Positions 1 through 8,732 of a DNA stretch of 64,000 bases are shown in pieces. Source of the DNA: Lachnospiraceae bacterium (GTDB lineage: Bacteria > Bacillota > Clostridia > Lachnospirales > Lachnospiraceae). The DNA is taken from the NCBI GenBank assembly GCA_015058015.1, contig SVDM01000009.1, positions 1 through 64,000 of the forward strand, written 5' to 3'. The stretch's first letter is position 1, and each line of letters begins with the position of its first letter. The notes beneath the pieces were generated by a model. It ran no database searches. It had not been told where the DNA came from and was given only the letters and a program-made list of their open reading frames with translations. Position numbers and translations under genes: made by a program.

Positions 1-1
1 A

Positions 2-24
2 CCGCCGGAGTACTCCGGCGGTTT
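2..24 (+). terminator. Terminator of a gene upstream of the window
   Basis: A perfect palindrome (CCGCCGGAG at 2-10 against CTCCGGCGG at 13-21) is followed by TTTAATTGT. It probably ends a + strand transcript that lies outside the window. The T-run is short, so efficiency is uncertain. Confidence 0.6.
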
Positions 25-122
25 AATTGTGTTTCAATCTGTTTAATATAACTTGTTTTCTATCCTAAATAAAACCGGTGTGTTTAATTTATCTAGAAAA
101 AGGTACACTTAAACCCCATTGA

Positions 123-320
123 TTATAATTTTGTTACGTTGGTAGCCTGTGGTCCTTTTGCTCCGTCTACTACTTCAAACTCAACAGCCTGGCCTTCGTC
201 AAGAGACTTAAATCCCTCCATGTTAAGTCCTGAATAATGTACGAATACATCATTGCCTGCCTCATCAGAAATAAATCCGTAACCTTTTTGGTTGTTAAAC
301 CATTTTACCGTACCTTTCAT
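123..320 (-). CDS. csp: Cold-shock protein (CspA family)
   Basis: A 65-residue cold-shock domain protein, the usual length. It binds single-stranded RNA and DNA and acts as an RNA chaperone. Both nucleic-acid motifs are visible: KGYGFI (RNP1, near residue 12) and VFVHY (RNP2, near residue 25). The start at 320 was chosen because GGAGG lies 7 nt upstream and the protein begins MKGTVKWFN as in the family; the frame stays open further upstream but the extension does not resemble Csp proteins. It stands alone on the minus strand. Its 5' leader holds a terminator-like hairpin described separately. I cannot say which csp paralogue this is. Confidence 0.95.
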   Translation of the reverse strand: MKGTVKWFNNQKGYGFISDEAGNDVFVHYSGLNMEGFKSLDEGQAVEFEVVDGAKGPQATNVTKL

Positions 321-335
321 TACGATACCTCCAAT

Positions 336-366
336 AAAAAACTCTAAGTGAGAAAGCTCACCTAGA
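336..366 (-). promoter_or_regulatory. Terminator-like hairpin in the csp 5' leader
   Basis: Read on the minus strand, TCTAGGTGAG (366-357) pairs with CTCACTTAGA (352-343) over 10 bp with one G-U and a 4-nt loop. One G and six T residues follow (341-336), then the csp ribosome binding site. It has the form of an intrinsic terminator placed before the coding region. Csp proteins are known antiterminators and csp leaders are often temperature-responsive, so self-attenuation is a plausible inference. Confidence 0.5.
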
Positions 367-569
367 AAAGCGTAGCACAAGTTTTCTGAAAAGTAAAGCA
401 TTTGCAGTATAAAAGATTGCATTTTTTGGGTGAAAAAAATGCGTCAGTCAAATCAGTAATCTTGGTACCAATGTTCAGTTTATAGTACTTTTTGTCCATG
501 CTATTATGACTTTATAATAATGTACCTTGACAATTTCATAATGAACAGAAAGTATGACAGATTGTTTAA

Positions 570-770
570 CAATGGTGCGAGGAATTATTCCATTGGTTAA
601 CCCCGCTCCATAAAAAAGCGAGGCTGAAAACAGGAGGTACACCCTATATAGTGTGCCGAAATGGTTAACCACGTTTTCCATTAAAAGCGAGGCTGAAAAT
701 AGGGTGCCCACCTCGTATAAAAAGTGGGTATGGCAATAGTGCCGCAACCGAAGATAAGCTAAGGAGAAGA
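570..770 (+). promoter_or_regulatory. Tandem GGTTAACC leader element, copy 1 (two units)
   Basis: Leader of the 2436-aa surface protein. Order: hairpin 570-595 (CAATGG/CCATTG); unit 595-635; hairpin 636-657 (GGTACAC/GTGTGCC); final unit 663-704; hairpin 705-730 (TGCCCAC/GTGGGTA); a shared tail CCGAAGATAAGCTAAGGAG that includes the ribosome binding site. Each unit starts GGTTAACC, contains a small hairpin (CGCT/AGCG, or CGTTTT/AAAGCG in the final unit) and ends GGCTGAAAA(C/T)AGG. TTGACAAT at 527-534 recurs upstream of all three copies. A TATAAT at 513-518 could be the -10, but its -35 is poor. No match to a riboswitch class I know. Confidence 0.75.
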
Positions 771-775
771 TTTTA

Positions 776-3700
776 ATGAAACGAATAAAGAAAGTTTTTG
801 GCACGTGTTTAAGCACTTTGTTAATACTTTCAATGGTATTGGGAAATGCTTTACCCGTAGTGGCTAAAGGCGACGTTACTTATACTGTCGAGTTCTATAA
901 ATTCTCCCCGGACTATTATGGAAACTACAGTGACCATGAGGATAAATGGGAGAAGTTTAGTACAACTCAGATAGTAGATGAGAATGGTCATGCAACAGTG
1001 CCGGATACCAATGAGGTAGTCCCGATAAAGAGTTATTATGGGACCACCTATTCATTTGCCGGTTGGTGGAAATATGACGATTCTGATGATTACAAGAATC
1101 CAAAGTCATACGAAATAATGTCTGAGGAAGACGTTATTAATGACAAAGTAACGCGTAATACAAGGTATTATGCACGTTATGCGGTATCTGCTTTTGATGT
1201 AACTTTTTATACATTGAGAGCAGACCAACTATACAATTCGAGTTACTATAGCAGTAATAAGAATATGAAGAATAATCTTAATAAGTTCCAGATTAGTGCT
1301 ACACAGACGGTGAATAAGGATTTGTATCCTTCTGATCCTGGCATTACCGTTCCGGAGGTACGAGGAGGAACCGAGGATTATAATTATGAGTATGTTTTTG
1401 CCGGATGGCAACAATATGAAGTGAAATACAAAGACGGCGGAGCGATAGATTCACTAAAAGCCGTGGGAGATATCACAACTGACTTGTCCCAGAGCAAGGT
1501 TTCCACTGAATCTATATTTGTTGCCCAGTATACTCAGAATTCATTTCAAGTAAGGTTTAATCACCCCAAGTTGAAGAGTGGAGTTATAGGGATTGGTTCA
1601 GTTACAATAAGAAACTATGCTGAAAAACCATATTCTAATGGACAGTTGATTGCTGATTCACGGCAGGAGATTAAAAAGGGACAGTACGCCACAGCTCCAA
1701 CATCAGGGTTTGAAACCGAATATAACTACAAAGCTTTAACTCATACGGACGGCTTATATGTCTTTGACGGATGGCAGATTTACGACAAAGGCAACAAGAA
1801 AATGATGGATGAGGTGTACAGCAGTGCTGAATTAGCGGTGCTGCCTATATACGGGGATACAGAATTCTATGCACACTACACCAGAAGAGATTTTGGTGCT
1901 GAATTAACCGTTACTTTCGAAAACTTCGACGGAAGTGTTCTTGGAAGTAATAGTGTAGGTTACAACACTTTGGTTAAAGATAGTGGTGCATTGCCTGTGT
2001 CTAATCCTACAAGAGCCAGTTCAAACGGTAAGAAGTATACCTTCTCCGGTTGGAAGGTTAAAGACTCTAACGCTTCCAAGGTATATTCCGCTGATGAGAT
2101 TAAGGAATACAATCTTAACCAGACTGTTACTTTTGTAGCCCAGTTCGAGGAAGATAATATAGAAGTGAAATTCTATTATTTGAATAATGAAAAGTACGAT
2201 CCGAAATTTCCGAATTATTATAATACCCAGGTTTTTGGGGTAGTTGATTCCAACGGCAAATTAATCGAGAAGGCTGTTCCTGAACCGGTGGAAATATTGG
2301 ATAGTACTGATGAGGCTAAGTATAAGTTCATGGGCTGGAAGAAAAAAGGGTCAACCGATGAAACAAGGTATACGAAAGCTCAAATCCTGGCCATGACATT
2401 TGACGACACCACGGAATTCGTAGCTGTGTACGAGAAGATGGTTATGGTCACTTTCAATTACACCGTAGGGCAGACCGGCAAGACACATATCGGATGGGGC
2501 GTAAAAGGCGAAAAACTGGATGAAACCCAGTGGCCAACAGAAACACCTGCTCCGGTGGATCCTGAAGGCCTGAGTCTTCAGGCATTCAAGAGTTGGGTTT
2601 ATTTTGGTTTTGGCGAAAATGGTATGTTTAATGCAGATTTTACGAGAGATACCATTCTTACGAACGACTCATACAATTTGATTGCAACTTATAATGTTCA
2701 ACACAGGGTTAGATTCTTTGAAAAGGACGGTACGACTCAGATTGGCAAAGATATATATGTTGATCAGTATAGTTTTGTAACCGGTGCGCCTGCTGCGAAG
2801 AATCCTATCGATAATGGGAAGGAAGTTCTTTACTTCAAGGGATGGAAAGTAGGGGATACAACCTATGAAGATATCTCTAAGTATTCTACAGACGGAAAAG
2901 ACAGTGGAATTACCTTTGCAACTGACTTTGTTGCAGATTATACGCCTACACTCAAGTACACAGTAGAATTCAAATACGCAGAGGATCTCAACAACGGTGC
3001 AAAAATCGGAGATACACACTACGTTATTCCCGGTGAGAGCATTGCTGCTGCTGATGTTCCAACTGTAGAGGAAACAATAGACATAATAAGCTTCGACTCG
3101 CAGTATCGTTTTTCCGGTTGGAAGATAGAAGGTTCTAATGATAACACAATCTATAAAGATGGAGCTGCTATTGCTGCTGCTAATTTACAGATTACAGAGA
3201 ACACAACATTTGTCGCAACCTACGCAACCTACTATTTTGTAGAGATAAAGGATAGCTTTGATGATAATGATATTTTGAAACAAGGGACAATAGATACTGC
3301 ATGGGTTGAGGAAGGAAAAACTATAAATGACATAGAATATACCCTTCCTAAACCTGAGATTATGGCTAATTATCTTACACCATACTACGCACCGAATGAT
3401 GTGAAGAATGACTACTATAATGCCGGTTGGAGGCTAAAGGGTTCAACAGAGTCTTTTGACTATGAAAAGTTTAAAACAGAGCCTATTACCCGTCACACGG
3501 TTGTGTGCATTAATTGGAAGCTAAAGCCGTTAATAACCTTCGAGTACGATGAGGACAAGAACAACAATGTAACAATGCGGCTTATGCCCGGTGACGTAAT
3601 CACCGCGCCTACTACAGAGCCCGCAGATCGTATTGACGAGAAGGACAAAAGCCTTTATTGCTTCGATTATTGGAAGAATAAAGACACCGGTGAAAAGCTT

Positions 3701-6700
3701 ACATCAGAGACAAAAGCGCAGGCAGATGCAACCTATGTTCCTGTTTACAAGCTTAAAACAGCTGCTCACAGTGTGATATTTAGTGAGGCGAAGTTTAACT
3801 CTGATGATATTACTCAAGAGAATGATTCAATCAAGACTGAGCCTGTCTATGTATTAGAGGGCTATAAGCTTGGAGCAAAAGAGGGAAATGTCCCGGCTGA
3901 ACCTGCTATGAAGGAGCAGGAAGGCGCAAATCCAAACGGAGGCATATCCAAGCAAGTGTTTACCGGCTGGAAGTCATCGCTGGATGGCAAGATTTACTCA
4001 GCAGACCAGATTAAAGAGATGACCATGGGCACTGAGGATATTATCTTTGTTGCTCAGTACGACTTATATCATCAGTTAATCCTAAAGGAAGGAGCCCCCT
4101 TTGGTTTTGAAACTCTTGCTGATCCATTTTGGGTTAAAGATGGAACTGACTTTACCATTCCTATGGAATATATCCTGGGTAGTAATACGCGTTCCCTTGG
4201 TGAAGGAGACAACGAAGTTGTTTATGATTACTTAGGATGGAAAAATGATGGTTCGACAGACAACCGTATCTTTGGTAAGGAAATTAACGAAGTAACTAAA
4301 TCTATGTCATTCTCAAGGGTATATGAGCAGAAGATAAAGGTAATCTTCCAATATGAATTAAACGGCAAAAAGATAGAATGGTCTGGTGGTTGGGTTTCTC
4401 AAGGAAATCTCTTTGGAAATCATTTATTACCAAATAACGTGGATAAGACACAGATTCCCACCAAAGAATCTCAAAATGGATGTCACTTTGTATTCAAGAA
4501 CTGGAAATACAATGATGGCAATACCGTTAAAGAGTTTACCGGTAACGAGAGATTGTACACAACCGGCGATGACTACATTATCTATGTGACGCCTGATTTT
4601 TATAAGGAATTCGAAGTATCCTTTACTTATCCTACTGCTACATATGACGGACAAAAGACTACAGTAACCGAACGTGTAAAAGAAGGTGAAAAGCTGGATA
4701 TTTCCAAAGTTCCCTCTTTAACTGACATCATCCTTGATACAGCCGGCAAGAAATATGAAGCGAAAGGCTGGAAACTGGGTGAGTCGGTAGTTACAGCAGC
4801 AACAATTGCAGACACACAGGTTAAAGAGGCTGTCACATATGAGGCAAACTATGAAGCCATGGTACATTTAATCTTCACGTATCCGGTGAATGGTGTGAAT
4901 ACAACGGAGGAGCGTTGGATTCCGCAGAATTCCAAACTGCCCCAGTCCCAGTGGCCAACGGCAGCTCCCGATAAGTATTATGAAACCGTAGGAGAAGATA
5001 ATACTGCAATTGAGAAGACCTTTGAATATTGGATTGGTTTTGAAGGTATATATGCTACAGTTACACCGGACACTACCTTTACAGGTGAAACCGTACATAT
5101 CAATGCATTCTACGAAACGGCCTACAAGGTTGAGTTCTACGGTGAGGATGGAAATCAGCTTGGACAGACCAGGTACGTCATCCAGAAGAATTATGTAACG
5201 GAAATCCCTACTGCAGCCCAGACCATAGAAAAGGATACAGAAACCCTGACATTCGACGGCTGGAAAGTAGGAGATACACCCGTCAACCTGGCGGAGTATA
5301 AGATTGAAGCGCCCACCAGATTCGATGCTAATTATTCAAGTGTAAGTAAGCATGCAGTGACATTTAGCAAGTGGACTGACAAGTACAACGGTCAGAAGAT
5401 AACTTCAACAGTTTATGTAAAACCTGGCGAGAAGGTTCTTGCAGCAGACATTCCTTCCTTGCCGGAAGAAATAGAAGATGCTGACGGTAACCACTATATC
5501 CTTAAAGGTTGGAAAGCCGGCGAGAAGACCTATAATGCAGCTCAGATTGCTGACGAAGAAGTTACAGCAGAAGTAACTTACGAAGCAGAGTACGAGCGCA
5601 TGGGTGAAGTATTCTTCGAGTATGAAGTAAAAGGCGTTAAGAAGACTTTATCCAAATGGGTAGTGAAAGGCAATACTCTGGCAAAGACCGAATGGCCTGT
5701 CGAGACACCTACATTAGTCCCGGATGAAGAAGGTAAACATTATACTTTCGGAATATGGACATACGCAGACGGAGTTAAAGTTAACGAGTTCACAGAGGCA
5801 ACAACCATTACTGAGGACAAGACAACAGTAACTCCAAAGTTTGACGCAAGCTTTGATGTTACCTTCAAGTTCTATGATAAGAACGGGGATGCCAAAGAGC
5901 AGACTCAGGAGATCGCAGATCTTGCTAAGGTTACAAATGTACCGGAATCCAAAGATATTCATGTAGAAGATGAAATACAATACAAATGGACCGGCAAATA
6001 CAAGTCATCACTTGATGACAAGGTATACACTGTAGCTCAGATTAAAGACCTTAATGTTGGAAAGGCTGTTACTTATACAGCTGACTACGAGCGCATGGTT
6101 AAGGTATCCTTCGAGTACGAAGTAAATGGTGAATCCAAGGTTGAAAGCGACTGGATTGTTAAGGGTGACAAATACCCCGAGTCCAAGTGGCCTACAGATA
6201 CACCTACCAAGGGTGATTCTGAGACAGAAGAGTTTACCTATGAGTACTGGATATATGATGTAAGCGGCACAGCTACCAAGTTCACATCGGAGGTTACCCT
6301 TGATAGTGACACTGTAATTAAGCCGTATTTTGCTACTCATAGGAAACCGGTTGTAGCATTCCTTGACACGGAGCACAATCAGCTTACGGATGCCCAGAAA
6401 GCAAATCAGTATCCTAAGATTGGCGGCAAGGCAGCTGCACCCACACTTCCTGAGACAGTCCTTGAAGATGAAGACGGACAGTACACCTTCACACATTGGG
6501 AAGCAAGCAGAGGCGGCCAAACAGTAACCTTCAATCCTGACATGACCTTTAACGAAGGAGAGGAGATTACCTTCTATGCCAAGTACTCTACCATCAGGAA
6601 GCGTACAGTAATCTTCCAAAACGACAAGGGGACATCGATTGTAACCTCAGACCGTAAGTTAGTCGGAGCAGACATTAAAGATCTGATTCCTGCCACACCT

Positions 6701-8086
6701 GTATCGGAATATGCTGCTACTGATGAAGACTATGATTACTTCTTCCTCGGCTGGGCAGAGAGCGGTTCAACTATCACCCTAACTGAGGCACAGCTGAATG
6801 CGTTGAGCGTTCCGGATTATGCAAGCGACACAGATACATCTGATTATGTACTTGTTGCAGTATATGACAAGCAAGCAAAACCCGTTGTTAAATTTAAGAA
6901 TGGCGACGGATCAATCATCGAGGCAGCAACCCAAAAGGTATCGAAGGGCGGTAACGTGGAATCAGTTCCGCAGGCCACCAGAGAGTCCACAACTACCATA
7001 AAGTTCTACCACAGCGGTTGGAAGGTAGAAGGCTCAAATGATACCAAGGTTTATACTTCCGATGAAGTAAAGGCATATCCGATTAACCGGGACGTAGTAT
7101 TTGTATCTGAGTTTGACGAAGAGGCAAGACCTCTCATTACATTCACAGACAGAAATACCACTGTTAAGTCCGAGAATATCGACAAGGGTACTTCAATTGA
7201 GGCACCGGCAGATCCTGCAACTTGGGAAGACAACAATGGTAAGTATGACTTCAAAGAGTGGAAGACTTCAGACGGAACAGTTTACAGTGCTTCTTTAACT
7301 TTTGATAGTGATACTGAGTTCTTTGCAGAATACACTACTACGAACAAGTATGGTGTAACATTCAAGGCTTTTGACGGAAATGACTACGGCGAAGTTCAGT
7401 ACATCTTAGACGGTCAGCCTGCTAAGGCTCCCGAGAATCCTCCGCTTAAACCGGAAGATGAAAACGGAGCGTATACATTTGTAGGATGGCACAAAGAAGT
7501 AATTGAGCCGACACCGGAGCAGACACGTAACTTTAGAAGGGCAGCTCTTATCATGCCGACGGAGAGCTACCTTACAACAGATGAAGTAAATGTAGAGCCT
7601 GTAAGTGGAATTACAGTTTACACACCTGTATATGCAACAACAGCTAAATTCGATGTTAAGTTCATGAATTATGATGGCGTAACACAGATTGGCGAAACAA
7701 TCAGAGCTCTTGACGGAACTACAGTAACACCGCCTACCGCCACCAGAGAGAATACTCCTACAATAGAGTATACTTTCGCTGGTTGGAGAGTGGACGGACA
7801 GGGTGATGTATTCACATCTGAGATGGTAGCCCAGATGGTTATCGAGGGTGATACCACATTTGTTGCTGTATTCGATGAGACTGAAGTTCTGGGAGAAGAA
7901 TTTGAGAACCCGGATGACGAAGAAGTCTTAGGAGAAGAGTTCACCAATACCAATGATGAATCTGAAGTACTTGGAGCAGATTTCACCGCTACAGGTGATA
8001 CTGCACCACTGTTCATTATGATTGTATCTCTTATGATGTCTGTAATAGTAATTGCAGGAATGAGTAAGAGAAGAAAAGATATCTAA
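776..8086 (+). CDS. Giant InlB B-repeat cell-wall surface protein
   Basis: A 2436-residue secreted surface protein. Residues 1 to about 31 form a signal peptide (basic KRIKK, hydrophobic core, AKG). The rest is some two dozen divergent repeats of about 70-90 residues of the InlB B-repeat / Listeria-Bacteroides (Flg_new) type, each with a V-x-F strand, a conserved GW near the middle and a closing aromatic strand such as TFVAQF. Near the C-terminus EVLGEEF-like motifs occur three times, followed by TGDTAP, a hydrophobic segment and KRRKDI: a sorting signal with TGD kept but no clear LP. Function is probably adhesion or structure; the ligand is unknown. AGGAG sets the start. It shares leader, signal peptide, terminator and tail with the next gene. 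Confidence 0.85.
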   Translation: MKRIKKVFGTCLSTLLILSMVLGNALPVVAKGDVTYTVEFYKFSPDYYGNYSDHEDKWEKFSTTQIVDENGHATVPDTNEVVPIKSYYGTTYSFAGWWKYDDSDDYKNPKSYEIMSEEDVINDKVTRNTRYYARYAVSAFDVTFYTLRADQLYNSSYYSSNKNMKNNLNKFQISATQTVNKDLYPSDPGITVPEVRGGTEDYNYEYVFAGWQQYEVKYKDGGAIDSLKAVGDITTDLSQSKVSTESIFVAQYTQNSFQVRFNHPKLKSGVIGIGSVTIRNYAEKPYSNGQLIADSRQEIKKGQYATAPTSGFETEYNYKALTHTDGLYVFDGWQIYDKGNKKMMDEVYSSAELAVLPIYGDTEFYAHYTRRDFGAELTVTFENFDGSVLGSNSVGYNTLVKDSGALPVSNPTRASSNGKKYTFSGWKVKDSNASKVYSADEIKEYNLNQTVTFVAQFEEDNIEVKFYYLNNEKYDPKFPNYYNTQVFGVVDSNGKLIEKAVPEPVEILDSTDEAKYKFMGWKKKGSTDETRYTKAQILAMTFDDTTEFVAVYEKMVMVTFNYTVGQTGKTHIGWGVKGEKLDETQWPTETPAPVDPEGLSLQAFKSWVYFGFGENGMFNADFTRDTILTNDSYNLIATYNVQHRVRFFEKDGTTQIGKDIYVDQYSFVTGAPAAKNPIDNGKEVLYFKGWKVGDTTYEDISKYSTDGKDSGITFATDFVADYTPTLKYTVEFKYAEDLNNGAKIGDTHYVIPGESIAAADVPTVEETIDIISFDSQYRFSGWKIEGSNDNTIYKDGAAIAAANLQITENTTFVATYATYYFVEIKDSFDDNDILKQGTIDTAWVEEGKTINDIEYTLPKPEIMANYLTPYYAPNDVKNDYYNAGWRLKGSTESFDYEKFKTEPITRHTVVCINWKLKPLITFEYDEDKNNNVTMRLMPGDVITAPTTEPADRIDEKDKSLYCFDYWKNKDTGEKLTSETKAQADATYVPVYKLKTAAHSVIFSEAKFNSDDITQENDSIKTEPVYVLEGYKLGAKEGNVPAEPAMKEQEGANPNGGISKQVFTGWKSSLDGKIYSADQIKEMTMGTEDIIFVAQYDLYHQLILKEGAPFGFETLADPFWVKDGTDFTIPMEYILGSNTRSLGEGDNEVVYDYLGWKNDGSTDNRIFGKEINEVTKSMSFSRVYEQKIKVIFQYELNGKKIEWSGGWVSQGNLFGNHLLPNNVDKTQIPTKESQNGCHFVFKNWKYNDGNTVKEFTGNERLYTTGDDYIIYVTPDFYKEFEVSFTYPTATYDGQKTTVTERVKEGEKLDISKVPSLTDIILDTAGKKYEAKGWKLGESVVTAATIADTQVKEAVTYEANYEAMVHLIFTYPVNGVNTTEERWIPQNSKLPQSQWPTAAPDKYYETVGEDNTAIEKTFEYWIGFEGIYATVTPDTTFTGETVHINAFYETAYKVEFYGEDGNQLGQTRYVIQKNYVTEIPTAAQTIEKDTETLTFDGWKVGDTPVNLAEYKIEAPTRFDANYSSVSKHAVTFSKWTDKYNGQKITSTVYVKPGEKVLAADIPSLPEEIEDADGNHYILKGWKAGEKTYNAAQIADEEVTAEVTYEAEYERMGEVFFEYEVKGVKKTLSKWVVKGNTLAKTEWPVETPTLVPDEEGKHYTFGIWTYADGVKVNEFTEATTITEDKTTVTPKFDASFDVTFKFYDKNGDAKEQTQEIADLAKVTNVPESKDIHVEDEIQYKWTGKYKSSLDDKVYTVAQIKDLNVGKAVTYTADYERMVKVSFEYEVNGESKVESDWIVKGDKYPESKWPTDTPTKGDSETEEFTYEYWIYDVSGTATKFTSEVTLDSDTVIKPYFATHRKPVVAFLDTEHNQLTDAQKANQYPKIGGKAAAPTLPETVLEDEDGQYTFTHWEASRGGQTVTFNPDMTFNEGEEITFYAKYSTIRKRTVIFQNDKGTSIVTSDRKLVGADIKDLIPATPVSEYAATDEDYDYFFLGWAESGSTITLTEAQLNALSVPDYASDTDTSDYVLVAVYDKQAKPVVKFKNGDGSIIEAATQKVSKGGNVESVPQATRESTTTIKFYHSGWKVEGSNDTKVYTSDEVKAYPINRDVVFVSEFDEEARPLITFTDRNTTVKSENIDKGTSIEAPADPATWEDNNGKYDFKEWKTSDGTVYSASLTFDSDTEFFAEYTTTNKYGVTFKAFDGNDYGEVQYILDGQPAKAPENPPLKPEDENGAYTFVGWHKEVIEPTPEQTRNFRRAALIMPTESYLTTDEVNVEPVSGITVYTPVYATTAKFDVKFMNYDGVTQIGETIRALDGTTVTPPTATRENTPTIEYTFAGWRVDGQGDVFTSEMVAQMVIEGDTTFVAVFDETEVLGEEFENPDDEEVLGEEFTNTNDESEVLGADFTATGDTAPLFIMIVSLMMSVIVIAGMSKRRKDI

Positions 8087-8110
8087 GCCATGATTATTCG
8101 GGTTTAGTAG

Positions 8111-8150
8111 GAGGCGCCGCAAAAAGCGGCGCCTCTTGTGTTTGTTTCGG
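8111..8150 (+). terminator. Terminator of the first B-repeat gene
   Basis: GAGGCGCCGC (8111-8120), AAAAA loop, GCGGCGCCTC (8126-8135): a 10-bp stem, then TTGTGTTTGTTTC. A near copy follows the second B-repeat gene. Confidence 0.8.
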
Positions 8151-8484
8151 CAGATGAAAATCCACTTTTGGTACTTATATCCTACGCGGAAAGACCCTTT
8201 ATCATCCATTTGGATGATAAATCGATGCGTTTTTCTTGATAAACTGTTATTACCGATGAGACATTAGTCATTGGCGCTGCTTTAGGCAGCATTTTATTTT
8301 GCTCAAATCATCCTTTTGTATAATATACTGGCTATTGGTGAAGGTGATAATATGAGCGTGGAGTGGTAGCTTGATTTTTATCCTATCGCACCGGGTACAT
8401 TGACAATCGCATAATGAGTAAACTGCAGATTACAAAAGACATAAAGTGCTAAAAACGCGTTAAAATGAACGTTTCCAAGCTTTT
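8151..8484. other. Intergenic region between the two B-repeat genes
   Basis: No convincing gene. It holds a perfect 10-bp hairpin (TTTATCATCC/GGATGATAAA, 8198-8221) without a T-run, a weak stem-loop followed by T-rich sequence (GCTGC/GCAGC near 8276-8300), a TATAAT at 8319-8324 with a poor -35, and TTGACAAT at 8400-8407 that matches the sequence before the other two leaders. Transcription of the downstream leader probably starts in this stretch. Confidence 0.5.
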
Positions 8485-8724
8485 GGTTAACCCCGCTCCA
8501 TTAAAAGCGAGGCTGAAAACAGGACCAGGTCCCTATATAGATCTGGTAAGGTTAACCCCGCTCTCCGTAAAAGCGAGGCTGAAAACAGGAAGTATGCCCT
8601 AAATAGCATACTAAGGTTAACCACGTTTTCCGTTAAAAACGAGGCTGAAAATAGGGAGCCCACCTCGTAACTAAAAGTGGGCGTCGCGAAAAACTTTCGC
8701 ACACCGAAGATAAGCTAAGGAGAA
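8485..8724 (+). promoter_or_regulatory. Tandem GGTTAACC leader element, copy 2 (three units)
   Basis: Leader of the 1763-aa surface protein. Unit 8485-8524; hairpin CCAGGTC/GATCTGG 8525-8546; unit 8550-8590; hairpin AGTATGC/GCATACT 8591-8612; final unit 8615-8656; hairpin GCCCAC/GTGGGC 8658-8682; small hairpin GCGAAA/TTTCGC 8686-8700; then CCGAAGATAAGCTAAGGAG. Hairpin stems differ from those of copy 1 but stay complementary, while the 3' end of each unit (GCGAGGCTGAAAA) is almost invariant. The final unit has CGTTTT/AAAACG where earlier units have CGCT/AGCG, a paired change. Confidence 0.75.
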
Positions 8725-8732
8725 AAAATTTA

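Noticed and set aside
527..534. TTGACAAT before each tandem leader as a standard -35 box
   Set aside because: No acceptable -10 follows at 16-18 nt in any of the three copies. The conservation is real but its role is unclear.
6008..6619. 203-codon open frame on the minus strand
   Set aside because: It lies wholly inside the first B-repeat gene, antisense, with no ribosome binding site or family resemblance.
8346..8372. Five-codon mini-ORF after GGTGAT upstream of the second tandem leader
   Set aside because: Too short to judge and not repeated at the other two leaders.
8485..8682. CRISPR array (repeats of about 40 nt with spacers of about 25 nt)
   Set aside because: Only two or three units per site, the repeats vary in a paired way, every spacer is itself a hairpin, and no cas genes are near.
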